Origin: Calditrichota bacterium
GTDB lineage: Bacteria > Electryoneota > B3-LCP
Length of the DNA: 40,368 nt
Direction: 5' to 3'
NCBI GenBank assembly: GCA_020051775.1
Contig: JAGVQJ010000193.1
Coordinates: 1-40,368, forward strand
Part shown: piece by piece, positions 17,470 to 26,600 of the stretch
Numbering within the stretch: position 1 is the stretch's first letter
Layout: each line of letters starts with the position of its first letter
Translations under genes and position numbers: made by a program
Notes under the pieces: model-generated
Databases searched by the model: none
Told to the model about the DNA's origin: nothing
Seen by the model: the letters and a program-made list of their open reading frames with translations, nothing else

Positions 17470-18894
17470 CTAACCTTGTTTATCGAAAATAATGGCCTTA
17501 TAGATCAAATCATGCAGGCCTACAATCTCGCAGTTCAGGTTGTTGTCCTCCACTAACTCGCGGAGCTGCTTTTTACAGTTAGCGCAGGGTGCGACCACGT
17601 ACTTGGCGCCGGTGGCGCGGATCTGCTCGGCTTTGGCGCGCCCGGCGACGATGGTACGATAAGGGCGAATCTCATCAATGGACACCGTGCCGCCCCCACC
17701 TCCACAACAGATATTGTCGCGGCGATTGGGAGTCATCTCCACATAGTTCTGGCAAAATGCTTTCAGAACTTCGCGCGGTTGTTCAACAATCCACCCAGGG
17801 CGAGAGATGTTGCAGGGGTCGTGGTAAGTGACTTTATCGGTGACGATATTGGGATCCAGTTTGATCCTGCCCTCTTTCCATCGCTGCCAGGTGTACTCCA
17901 GGATATTAATGACTGGCAGAGCCGCTTTACCTCCACAGAAGGTCGGATAGAAGAATTTGGCGCTGCGGGAGGCGTGGCCACACTCGCCAATCAGGATCTT
18001 CTTTACTTTCAGGCGTTCGGCCTCCGCCTTGATTTTCAGCAACACTTTCTCGAGTACCTGATCATTGTAAAACAGACCGTAATTGATGCCGTCAAAGTAA
18101 CCGGTGCCCACCGTCCATCTATCGCCGGTGGCGGCGAACACAGCGGCGTTGCCCATGAGAGTATCAGCCTCCATGAGAAAATCGGACACGGCAGGCAGGA
18201 AAAGGAATTCCGCTCCTTCCTGGTCAATGGGGAAAGGGATGGGCACTCCCTTCTCCTCCTTCATGTCCTCTGACAGGAATTCCAGGTTATCCAGCAACGC
18301 CGGGACAGGTATGGCGGAAGTGTTGCCGGAAGCGCCGATCAACTGTTCGCGGACGCTGACCACCAGAGCGCGCGGTGAAATACCTATTTCAGACAGAATG
18401 TAGCGTGCCAGGTGCGTAATCAAGGCGTGATCTACTCCAAGAGGACATTCGAAATGACAGCGGCGACAAGCGGTACAAGTATAGAAGGCCTCGGCCATGC
18501 GCTTGATGTGCTCGTCGGTCAAGCCGGCATCGGCGGTCAGTCTCCCTCGCAGCAATCCGGAAACGGTGAAATGGCGGCGGTAAACGGAGAGCAACAATTC
18601 GGAACGGTTGCAGGGAACGTCGCGTGGATCGCTCGTAGCCAGGTACACCTGGCAATGCGTGGTGCAGCGCGAGCATTTGGCGCTGACTCGCACGTAATGT
18701 TCCAGAGCTACCCGGTAGTTGGAGTGCTTCAGGATAGCCGCGAAAGCCTCCAAGAAGCGGCGGGGGCGATCCTGGACGTCATGATCTTCCACATGGTACG
18801 ACACCGGTAAATTTTGGCGGTGCAGCACTTCCGTTTTTTTGGAATTAGCAAATGCTTTATGCTGTTCATCCGGGGTAAGAGAAGTCAATTTCAT
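17470..18894 (-). CDS. HdrD/DsrK/HmcF-like iron-sulfur protein with CCG domain
   Basis: A 474-residue soluble protein. Two ferredoxin-type cluster sites come first: C74/C77/C81/C95 and C140/C143/C146/C150 (CTACRRCHFECPLG). The C-terminal half holds a cysteine-rich CCG domain with GECGH (305), DPCN (361), ICCGGGGG (396-397) and CANC (437/440), the type that binds the noncubane cluster of heterodisulfide reductase and the DsrK site. It is the cytoplasmic catalytic or docking subunit of an Hmc/Tmc/Dsr-type complex, with the cytochrome b gene next (13-base gap). Without dsrAB or dsrC in view, the partner could be a DsrC-like protein, hydrogen or formate metabolism, or something new. The start has no strong RBS but matches the family N-terminus. 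Confidence 0.9.
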   Translation of the reverse strand: MKLTSLTPDEQHKAFANSKKTEVLHRQNLPVSYHVEDHDVQDRPRRFLEAFAAILKHSNYRVALEHYVRVSAKCSRCTTHCQVYLATSDPRDVPCNRSELLLSVYRRHFTVSGLLRGRLTADAGLTDEHIKRMAEAFYTCTACRRCHFECPLGVDHALITHLARYILSEIGISPRALVVSVREQLIGASGNTSAIPVPALLDNLEFLSEDMKEEKGVPIPFPIDQEGAEFLFLPAVSDFLMEADTLMGNAAVFAATGDRWTVGTGYFDGINYGLFYNDQVLEKVLLKIKAEAERLKVKKILIGECGHASRSAKFFYPTFCGGKAALPVINILEYTWQRWKEGRIKLDPNIVTDKVTYHDPCNISRPGWIVEQPREVLKAFCQNYVEMTPNRRDNICCGGGGGTVSIDEIRPYRTIVAGRAKAEQIRATGAKYVVAPCANCKKQLRELVEDNNLNCEIVGLHDLIYKAIIFDKQG

Positions 18895-18907
18895 GGCTTG
18901 TACTGCT

Positions 18908-19642
18908 TTAAAATTCGTTCAATTTATCATGCCCAATGATTCGGCCTTTCAGGGGCGGAAGTGAGCTGGCGCGAATTGCCTGCTCGTGGCTGAAATCGTC
19001 GGGATCCAGAAGTTCGACGCCGAAGTCGCGGCAGGTGCGCGCCACCCCAGACACAGCGTGATGCACGTAAACACGGGCGTGATAACCTGAGGCGCTCACC
19101 CGATTCAATTCCCGGATCTCTTCTTCCACTTGATAGGCATGTGCGCCGCAGCAGACTGCAGCCCGAACGTTTTTTTGGCAGATCGGGCAGAGACGCTTGG
19201 CCAACAGGTCAATGGGGTAGAGGTTATTCGCCAGTACGCGGTGCACTTCCCAATCCAGCGATTTGAACAGACAGACAGTCCAGGTCACTAAATCGGCAGA
19301 ATGAGGCTGCACCTTATCCGTACCCATTGCTTTGGGATAGGGCGCCGTAATCTGACCATCCAGAAATCCGCAAAGGGCTTCGTTAACCGGTCCTCGAACG
19401 CCATTGATGACTTGACAGCCGCTGGCCTCCAATAATTCCCGCCCACTTTGCTCGATGCCGTTGCAGATCAACACATGCGTTTGGAGTTCCCGCAGCAACC
19501 GTATACGAGATAAGGCGCCCATCTCGGCGTTGGCCAACTCTCGATACCGGTGCGCCTCACCGTTGGCGATTTCCCAGTAACGGAAGCATCTTGCTGAGTC
19601 GAATAGCGGAGCGATTTCCTCACCAAAGCAGGCGATCACCAT
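18908..19642 (-). CDS. NifX-like domain protein with C-terminal Cys-rich domain
   Basis: The ATG at 19642 (244 residues) is chosen because it begins exactly at the domain; the frame is open upstream to a TTG at 19702 with no RBS. Residues 1-105 match the NifX/NifB C-terminal (dinitrogenase iron-molybdenum cofactor) fold: VIACFGEEIAPLFDSARCF, then VLICNGIEQSGRELLEASGC and VRGPVNEALCGFL. The remainder is unrecognised and holds LCPICQKN, AVCCGAHAYQVEEEI and a His-rich YVHHAVSG. Such single-domain proteins bind iron-sulfur-molybdenum type clusters or act as small accessory factors. It is the first gene of the redox operon, immediately downstream of a sigma-54 promoter, and 13 bases ahead of the HdrD-like gene. 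A role in cluster delivery or as a soluble redox partner is inference. Confidence 0.7.
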   Translation of the reverse strand: MVIACFGEEIAPLFDSARCFRYWEIANGEAHRYRELANAEMGALSRIRLLRELQTHVLICNGIEQSGRELLEASGCQVINGVRGPVNEALCGFLDGQITAPYPKAMGTDKVQPHSADLVTWTVCLFKSLDWEVHRVLANNLYPIDLLAKRLCPICQKNVRAAVCCGAHAYQVEEEIRELNRVSASGYHARVYVHHAVSGVARTCRDFGVELLDPDDFSHEQAIRASSLPPLKGRIIGHDKLNEF

Positions 19643-19756
19643 GCGTGTAACCCAGCAGCCGTTTTCCAAAGCTCCGGGAAGATTTTTCAAGGTGCTATGC
19701 AATAAAAAACCGGATCATTTAGTGGCGGTGAAATGGAGAATGCTGCTCTCACCTTC

Positions 19757-19772
19757 AGCATAACCCGGACCA
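19757..19772 (-). promoter_or_regulatory. Sigma-54 (-24/-12) promoter of the redox operon
   Basis: On the reverse strand TGGTCCGGGTTATGCT matches the sigma-54 consensus TGGYACRNNNNTTGCW at all defined positions but two, with the required GG-N(10)-GC. It lies about 115 bases before the ATG at 19642 and next to an NtrC-type activator gene. Confidence 0.75.
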
Positions 19773-19825
19773 AAAGCATAAGCAATTGATTATACAGTGT
19801 GTTGATGTTATTCTAACAGTACCTG

Positions 19826-19895
19826 TGTTGCAGAATATACAACATAATGGCATATTGCAACGATCTATTGTTGCAGTATGTTGCAATAATTGCAA
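19826..19895. promoter_or_regulatory. Upstream activator sites (palindromic TTGCAA/GTTG elements)
   Basis: Three linked motifs lie 54-123 bases upstream of the sigma-54 promoter: TGTTG-N(9)-CAACA (19826-19844), CATATTGCAAC-N(8)-GTTGCAGTATG (19851-19880, one mismatch in 11) and TTGCAATAATTGCAA (19881-19895). Their spacing and symmetry fit enhancer sites for the Fis-type DNA-binding domain of the adjacent activator. Confidence 0.7.
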
Positions 19896-19910
19896 TGCTC
19901 GGTGGGGTGA

Positions 19911-21329
19911 TCAGGAGTTTTTTTCGGGGAGAATGCCGTAGCGGCGCATCTTGCGCCAGAGGGTAGAGCGATTCATTCCTAAATCTCGACTGGCTAATGT
20001 GCGGTTGCCGCGATGTCGGTCAAGTGCCACACGGATGGCACTTTCTTCTTCCATGATATGGCGCAGGGGATGCAATTGGGGTATGGGCACGCTGTTGGAT
20101 TCCAAAGTATCCGATAGCAATTGGATTTCGGCGGGCAGATGTTCACATTCTATGATTCGACCCCGGCAAACGGCATAACCGTATTCCAGAATATTTTCCA
20201 GCTCCCGAACGTTGCCAGGGTAATTGTGCTGCATTAGCGCTTCCATAGCTCGGGGGCTGACACCGACCAGGTTCTTCCCTTTACGAGCGTTCAAGCGGCG
20301 CATGAAATTGTCCACCAAGTAGGGGATGTCTTCTCTTCGCTCTTTGAGCGAGGGGAGTTCGAAGTGGATCACAGCCAGGCGGAAGTAGAGGTCCTCACGG
20401 AATCGCCCTTTGGCCACCAATCGCTTCAGGTCGCGATTCGTGGCGGCCACCACGCGGATGTCGGCTTTGATCGGCTTCAGACCTCCGACCGGTTCATATT
20501 CATGGTGCTGTAAAAGGCGCAGGAGTTTAACCTGGGTAGGGAAAGGCAGATCGCCGACTTCATCGAAGAACACCGTCCCGCCTTGGGCTATGGAAATTTT
20601 GCCGGCTTTGTCCCGCTTGGCATCTGTGAAAGCGCCCTTGACATAGCCGAAAAGTTCAGATTCGAACAGAGTGACGGGTAAGTTACCGCAGTTGATGACC
20701 ACATAAGGTTTACCCCGGCGGGTGGAGAGGTTATGTACCGCCCGTGCAAACAATTCCTTGCCACTGCCGGAAGGTCCCTGGATCAGTACCGTGCTGTCGC
20801 TTTCAGCTACGTCCGGCAGGATGCCGAAGAGTTTCAGCATGGCCGGGCTTTTTGAGATGATATCCTCAAAACTGTAGCTCTGCTCCAGCTCTTTGCGCAG
20901 CACTTCGATGGTTGAGAGATCGCGAAACGTTTCGACTGCGCCCAAAACGTCGCCGTTGTCATCACGCAGCACAGCGGTGGAAATGGAAACGGGGATAGGC
21001 CGTCCGAAACTGTTCAGGATCTGTACCGGAATGTCTATCGCTTCTTCACCGGTGCGTAATGTATGTTCTAACTGACAGTTGGTTTCGCAGAGGTTTGAAT
21101 GGAAAACTTCATAACACTTTTTACCCAGAGCAGCCGCGGCCGGTAAGCCGGTGATGCGTTCGGCAGCAGGATTAAAACTCGTGACGCAACGATCCCGATC
21201 CACGGTGAAGACGCCATCCGCGATCGAACTTAAGATAACCTTGAAAAAGCGGTTATCCTGGCGGCGTTCCGGGTCTCCCGAGTAAATGGAAGCGCGATTC
21301 CGTAGCTCAGACTCTTTTTTGGGACTCAT
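19911..21329 (-). CDS. NtrC-type sigma-54 activator with PAS sensor domain
   Basis: A 472-residue enhancer-binding protein from the ATG at 21329 (the frame opens at a TTG three codons earlier). A PAS domain (about 30-145) carries C72-x8-C81-x3-C85 (CYEVFHSNLCETNC). The AAA+ domain has Walker A GPSGSGKE, the sigma-54 contact loop as GAFTDA where GAFTGA is usual, and a Walker B region (GGTVFFDEVGDLP). A Fis-type helix-turn-helix ends the protein (NRTLASRDLGMNRSTLWRKM). It has no receiver domain, so it senses by PAS and is not phosphorylated by the kinase at 12497 in the usual way. Palindromic sites and a sigma-54 promoter follow its stop, so it most likely switches on the redox operon downstream on the same strand. 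Confidence 0.93.
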   Translation of the reverse strand: MSPKKESELRNRASIYSGDPERRQDNRFFKVILSSIADGVFTVDRDRCVTSFNPAAERITGLPAAAALGKKCYEVFHSNLCETNCQLEHTLRTGEEAIDIPVQILNSFGRPIPVSISTAVLRDDNGDVLGAVETFRDLSTIEVLRKELEQSYSFEDIISKSPAMLKLFGILPDVAESDSTVLIQGPSGSGKELFARAVHNLSTRRGKPYVVINCGNLPVTLFESELFGYVKGAFTDAKRDKAGKISIAQGGTVFFDEVGDLPFPTQVKLLRLLQHHEYEPVGGLKPIKADIRVVAATNRDLKRLVAKGRFREDLYFRLAVIHFELPSLKERREDIPYLVDNFMRRLNARKGKNLVGVSPRAMEALMQHNYPGNVRELENILEYGYAVCRGRIIECEHLPAEIQLLSDTLESNSVPIPQLHPLRHIMEEESAIRVALDRHRGNRTLASRDLGMNRSTLWRKMRRYGILPEKNS

Positions 21330-21361
21330 AATTATCAAATACTCAAATACCGACTTATATT

Positions 21362-21390
21362 AAAATATCACAATTCTATAATGGATGCAA
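21362..21390 (-). promoter_or_regulatory. Promoter of the NtrC-type activator gene
   Basis: Reverse strand TTGCAT (21390-21385), 17-base spacer, TATTTT (21367-21362), about 33 bases before the ATG at 21329. It is a slightly weaker version of the window's common promoter. Confidence 0.5.
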
Positions 21391-21463
21391 GCATTTTCTT
21401 CAGAGCGTGATTGTAGAATGCTGAAACCTCATCATCGCCTCCTGCGATATGAACGGTGAAAAT

Positions 21464-21736
21464 GCCCCAGAGTTACTTACGACTCTTACGTGGACATTCT
21501 TCAGCTATTACGTAGAGAAAATGTAGCTGGGGGTCATGGGATCGCTGGTTCAAATCCAATTGCCCAACAAGCATTGCTTGTCTGTACGCAAACTGCTTTC
21601 CCTTAGGGACCACTATATGGCGCGACTTGGCGCCAAACGAGCCGGAATTAATCGAAAAGCCGACGGTTTAAGCATCGGCTTTTTCTATGTCTAAAATTCA
21701 GCAGTCCCACTTCGTCCCGCACAAAATAGCGTCAAG
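21464..21736 (+). repeat. Copy B of the int-end / tRNA-Pro / terminator repeat
   Basis: It opens with codons for PRVTYDSYVDILQ, the integrase active-site tyrosine region. Changes against the intact integrase are silent third-base changes. A deletion then removes the integrase stop and following spacer. The tRNA part (21521-21567) keeps CTGGGGG and GCTGGTTCAAATCCA but has a damaged acceptor strand. The palindrome, the extra segment shared with copy C, the hairpin terminator (21655-21684, one mismatch) and the AGCGTCAAG tail follow. It lies between the activator gene and the 3' end of the polysaccharide cluster. Confidence 0.88.
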
Positions 21737-21760
21737 CTCCTCGGTGCCGGGATATGAATG

Positions 21761-23626
21761 TCATCGCAAGACTACCTCGAAATTGATTTCAGTGCCGGAG
21801 CCGCAGATGAGTGACCAAGTACGGTCTTTTCCGCGTATTACGACTCCGGTTGGGGTCATCTTCAAATCGCGAATCTCCTGGCCGCGAGGCGGAATTAATT
21901 TGTAAGTTAATCCCGATAAATCGCTTCCGTCGGCTGTGATCCGGCCATGAGCGCTGTTACCTTCGAACCAGAGGCTTACTTCCGCCTGGCGGCGTAGTGT
22001 CCAGAATTTAGCCGCGGAAGCCAGATCGGTGATCCAAGCTCCATCGGATCGCGCTTGCCGGATCAGGCGCAAAATGGGCGCCAGGCGATCCGGAGAATTC
22101 CCTTCATAATCAATATCGCCGACCTGAATCATCAGACCGTGATTCGTTAAAAAAACCTGCTGCCAGTAGCTTTGCAAAAAGTGGTCGTAAAGCGCCGCCT
22201 GTTGGTCTGGATCCCCGGTAGTGTCGCCGTAAAAGGACCAGTCGTCGCGATCAATGGGTCCCATCTCCAGTATATTTATCCCCAGAAGTCCCGCCTCCGA
22301 CTTGCGGAGTGGCAATTCAAATGGGAACAAACTCGCGCCAAAATATTCCTGGTGATTGACCGGGAGACTGCTATCATACGTATAACCGCGTTCTTCAAGA
22401 CAATGCAGCAGCGGCGCGTTCAATGCCAGTCTGGGGAAACGAAAGCCCAGGTATGGAGGGTCTCCCCCCTGGGTCCAGGGAATCGCTTCTCGAGCTTCTC
22501 CGGGGTCTAAGTTTGTCAAAGGTAGGATCTTGGAGCTTGAGGAAGCCAGTTCTACGTGAGTAAGCTGATTTACCGAAAAAGTTGCTGCGAGCATATCCAA
22601 CCGGTGCGCAAATACCGTCAACCGGCCGGCTTCATCTTCAAGTTGCTTGATAACTTCCATCAGATTGGTTTCGTTGCCGTCGCAATTCAGAGTGAGGGCG
22701 AGAGCCGCCGGCCGCCCTTCCGGCCAGGGTTCCACTACCACTGCAAAGCGTTCCTCCGCCTGAGCTGGACCAGCGCCTGACGCCAATTGAACCATCAAAG
22801 CATAGAACCGATCAATCTCTTCCGGTGTTGATAGTCCGCCATCCACCATCGGATGCAACAATCGAAAATCGGTGAAATAGATTATCCATCCCAGATTCAG
22901 CCGCCGCGCCCAAGCCGCAGGGATTCGGGTTGATTCTTTTGTCCACCAAGCCAGGGGAATGAGTCCCTGTGCGGGAAATGGTCCCTCGGGCACCAGCATC
23001 CAGGCAGGTTCTTCCAGGCGAGCTTTGTGTAGGCTCTCCCAGAGGTTTTGCATGAAACCGGTGGTATCCACTTCCAGCTCGTATCCGTTCAGATCACGTT
23101 CCACCAGCGTCATTCCTATGACTTCGCCGAACACCCACGATCCCGCCTGCAGACGCCCGCTGTCGAGAATGCGATCATGTCCACCGCGCGTGTTGCGTCC
23201 TATATTCTCTCCGGCTACCAGGATACCACCGGAACTTATCCATCGTGATAGTTCCTGAAGCTGATCGTCATCCATGTAAGTCAAAGAAAAACGGCGGTCG
23301 GCATCATGATAACCGTATAAGGTTGAGGCGATTAGTAGTTTAAACTTGTTCAATATTCGAGACGAGGTCAGCAAGGAACGATCGCGGAGGACCGTGGGTA
23401 ATCCATGCCGGTTCAAGGCCTCGTAAGCCAACAGCGCCCCATCGCTGATCATCCCCGGATCAGTTTCATCCGCCGTGGCCAATACAACAGCGCGCTCGAG
23501 ACGCACTTGGGGCCCGGGCTGGGACGATTCCTGTTTTTCAGGCGGGCTTTTTACGCAGACTGCCGCCCCCAGGACCAGCATAGTCGTCATAGATAAGAAA
23601 CCTGCTATCATTACAAATTTTTTCAT
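21761..23626 (-). CDS. Exported polysaccharide deacetylase-like protein (divergent)
   Basis: The ATG at 23626 follows GAGGAGGAA and starts a signal peptide (MKKFVMIAGFLSMTTMLVLG); 621 residues. The frame stays open further upstream but lacks export features. Residues about 45-320 contain a region like a class I glutamine-amidotransferase or Rossmann fold (ERAVVLATADETDPGM, GGILVAGENIG). Residues about 325-530 resemble a NodB deacetylase whose first motif is ALTLNCDGNE where active enzymes have TFDDG, followed by YLGFRFPRLALNAPLLHCLE and a strand ending SSLPVN. A C-terminal beta domain ends the protein. Catalytic residues look altered, so it may bind or modify polysaccharide in an atypical way. 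It is the last gene of the exopolysaccharide cluster, 7 bases after the glycosidase-deacetylase gene. Confidence 0.65.
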   Translation of the reverse strand: MKKFVMIAGFLSMTTMLVLGAAVCVKSPPEKQESSQPGPQVRLERAVVLATADETDPGMISDGALLAYEALNRHGLPTVLRDRSLLTSSRILNKFKLLIASTLYGYHDADRRFSLTYMDDDQLQELSRWISSGGILVAGENIGRNTRGGHDRILDSGRLQAGSWVFGEVIGMTLVERDLNGYELEVDTTGFMQNLWESLHKARLEEPAWMLVPEGPFPAQGLIPLAWWTKESTRIPAAWARRLNLGWIIYFTDFRLLHPMVDGGLSTPEEIDRFYALMVQLASGAGPAQAEERFAVVVEPWPEGRPAALALTLNCDGNETNLMEVIKQLEDEAGRLTVFAHRLDMLAATFSVNQLTHVELASSSSKILPLTNLDPGEAREAIPWTQGGDPPYLGFRFPRLALNAPLLHCLEERGYTYDSSLPVNHQEYFGASLFPFELPLRKSEAGLLGINILEMGPIDRDDWSFYGDTTGDPDQQAALYDHFLQSYWQQVFLTNHGLMIQVGDIDYEGNSPDRLAPILRLIRQARSDGAWITDLASAAKFWTLRRQAEVSLWFEGNSAHGRITADGSDLSGLTYKLIPPRGQEIRDLKMTPTGVVIRGKDRTWSLICGSGTEINFEVVLR

Positions 23627-23633
23627 TTCCTCC

Positions 23634-26600
23634 TCAGGGTTCCCTACGCATGATGATCTCACTTCCCGGCAAGGCCTCAAAACGGATAACACCGGTGCGG
23701 TTGCAACGTAAGCCATCCTCGAGGCTACCTTCGATTTTCAGCCACGGCCAGGAGGAAGTCACCTCTAAGGTCAGGGGTGTTTTTGTCAACAGCGAATCCG
23801 TGCCGATATTTCGTAAAGCCGCCACGAGGCTGCGATCGTGCACCGTGAATTCCAATCTTACCCCGTTTGCAGCCTGGTTGTATAGCCCGATCTCCGACAT
23901 CGTGCCCTCGAAGGCGCCGCTGTTGCGTAGCAGGCGCATTTGCCGCTCGAACGTGCGCGGAGTTACATTGTAAGTATCTTCGACGCGGTGAGCTTCCATG
24001 ACGAGGTATTCGCGGGCATCCACGGGGAAAAGATGATGATATTGCAGCACGAACCATTGACCGCTGCGGGTATTTATAATGTCCCGAAAAGTTGCCGGTG
24101 AAGGGCGCCGGTCGTCAATGATTACGTAACTGTAAAGATTCAAGGGCGCTTGCAACGGCGTATAATTACCTTGATCGCCACCCCGTCGTCCGAAGCGGAA
24201 ACCCAGCTTCGCCAGAGCGATTTTACCCTCGCCGCTCATGCGTGCATAAGGATAAGACACCGACAGAGCAGGAGAACCGATCCAGGAGGTGATTTGCATC
24301 TGACTCTCCCGGTAAGTGCTTTCAATCCAATCCACGCCGGCATCAGGCGCCAGCGGGCGATGCAGGTGGCTGTGGCTGCCGATTTCATGTCCGTTCAGGT
24401 GAAGTTCCTGCACTTCAGGAATGGAAAGGCGGCGGGTCGTCAAGCCTTCGGCTTCTCCCGTGATCATCGGGCTGTGGCCGGTCCAGCTTGTGACGACGAA
24501 GAAGGTTCCGTGAAATCCATACTTCTCCAGCAGTCTCCGGCCAACCTGCATTTGGTTCGCACTGCCGTCATCGAAAGTAACAGATACCGCCTGGGGAGAG
24601 CCCTTCGGCCATGCACAAATTCGAGCTGTAGGCGGGGTCGAATTCACCTTAAAAGGTAGGTGGGCATATCGAGATATTTTTCTGAATGCTTGCGCCACTT
24701 GGCCAGCGCCTTCTTTTAACCGCGATCTGTATTTCGGGTCATTCCACCCTGCCCAAAGATACGGTATCCCCTGCTGCAGCCCCTCCGGAAAAGTGTCTGT
24801 CACATGTTGCTTGGCTCCCCGGCGGTGGGACACGACCGCGTAGATTTGAAACCCCTCGGTCTTCATATAATCCAAGTCCACCGTAGCAGGATCATTGTCG
24901 AGCACGGCTTGTGAGGAGGGATCAGTCACGTTCAATAAGGCCCAGGGTAAGCGTAATTCTAAGAAGCGGCCTTCGGGATTTAAGCATACATCCGCTTGAG
25001 AAGTGTAATTGGGATCGCCAGGTTTTGCACTCCCCCAGATAAGATGGCTGCGGTTCAAGTTGTGTTGCGGAATCATCTCGCCGGTCAGGGTCTCGCGCGG
25101 TCGGTTGGCTAAGAGTCGCTCCTCGTGATACACCCCGTTTTCGTTGAAACGGGAAGTGTATCCCGGAATGGAATCACGATACAAATCCGTGAAAATATCA
25201 TAAGGCTCATCCACAAGCAACACAGAAGCTTGAGGTCCGCTGAGACGAACGACGAATTCCAAGCCTGAAGGCGCACGGCAGAGGCGATCGGGGAAATAGT
25301 GATCACCCCGCTGGCGATCATAGGTATCTAAACCTATCCAGATAGCGGTGCCTTCGAAGTCCTCAAGGCGAAGCGGTACGATGAAATCGAGCTTAAGGTA
25401 GAGGCAAGAGGCATCCACGGCAGCCCATAGCGCCTTGAGAGTTCCAGGCTGGGACCCGACCTCTCCAGCAGGAGTCTGCGCCAGGGGTTGGCCAATCCAA
25501 TCCCCATCACGGCCATCTATCAGACGCTCCTGCGCCTCCATCGCCAATATGCCGAAATTCTGTTCGGGATCCTCCAAATTATGCCACAGCGGATTTCGCT
25601 CTGCCGGCAGTTCATAATCCATGACCAGCCAGTTGTGCTTAAACCATTCATCCATCCAGGCGAAAACCACTGCCCCCGCGCACCCGGATTTCCAGATGTC
25701 ATGGATCATGTGGGCGTTGATCTTCCCCTGCTCCATTTCGTCATGCCCGCCTTGGTTCATGCCGTTGGAGGCGAAGTGGGAGGCACTGCGGCTGGTGGGC
25801 ACTCCGAATTCCCCGATGACTACCGGCAGTCCGGGATGCGCCTGGACAAGATCCTGCAAATATCCGGCATAAGTGCAGAGACCGGAATCGCAGGAAGCGC
25901 GGCGGTATGATTCATCATTGTAAACGAAATCAGGGTAATAGGGATAAGCATGATAGCTGGCGAAATACCCTGCTTTGAACAGGGGTGTCGTGCCGATGAG
26001 ATTGGGATCTAAGGTCTCCAGATCGTTGTCGTATTCCCGGACGTTGTCCCACTCGATCCATTCAGAATCGTGATAGAGCGGATCCAACGGCAGCCAGTTC
26101 ACAAAGGAGAGTGCATGTTGAAATTGATAGTTTTGGGTCTCGTAATTGGCCGTGTAGTCCAGCGCTTCGGCGATCCAGCATTCCATCGCCTGAGCTTTTG
26201 GAACAATGAAGAAAGTCCCCTGATAACTGGTGCGCTCAGGAAACCGCTGCCGCATGGCGGTCACCGTTTCGGGTTCCCATTCGCGGCCCAGAACGAATGC
26301 CAACGTGTACCGGCTGACGTTGGTGGAATACTGCCCCGAAGCATGGCCCGGTCGTTCCGTTAAAACGGCATGACCATGGATCACGTCCACTGCGCGGCGA
26401 ATTTCAGCCTGAAATTCAGCCAGGTAACTCGAGTCGCCATAGCTCGAGGTCTGAGCCTGGTCAGCCCAGATCCCTTGGAGCAGGTAAAGGGGTTGCTGGC
26501 CGTGAGCGAAATTATATTGCGCCAAGGCTTCGTAAAAATGCGGCGGTAATATAGTGTACACCCGGACGAGGTTGACGCCCAGGTCCCCCATCATATCCAG

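Noticed and set aside
11570-19642. A canonical DsrMKJOP sulfite-reduction locus
   Set aside because: There is no dsrAB, dsrC or separate trihaem DsrJ, the ferredoxin lacks a Tat signal, and NrfD is fused to a hexahaem domain; Hmc/Dsr-like is as far as the sequence allows.
24150-24659. A 169-codon plus-strand frame
   Set aside because: It is antisense to the NodB deacetylase domain, whose catalytic motifs are intact; its translation has no recognisable features.
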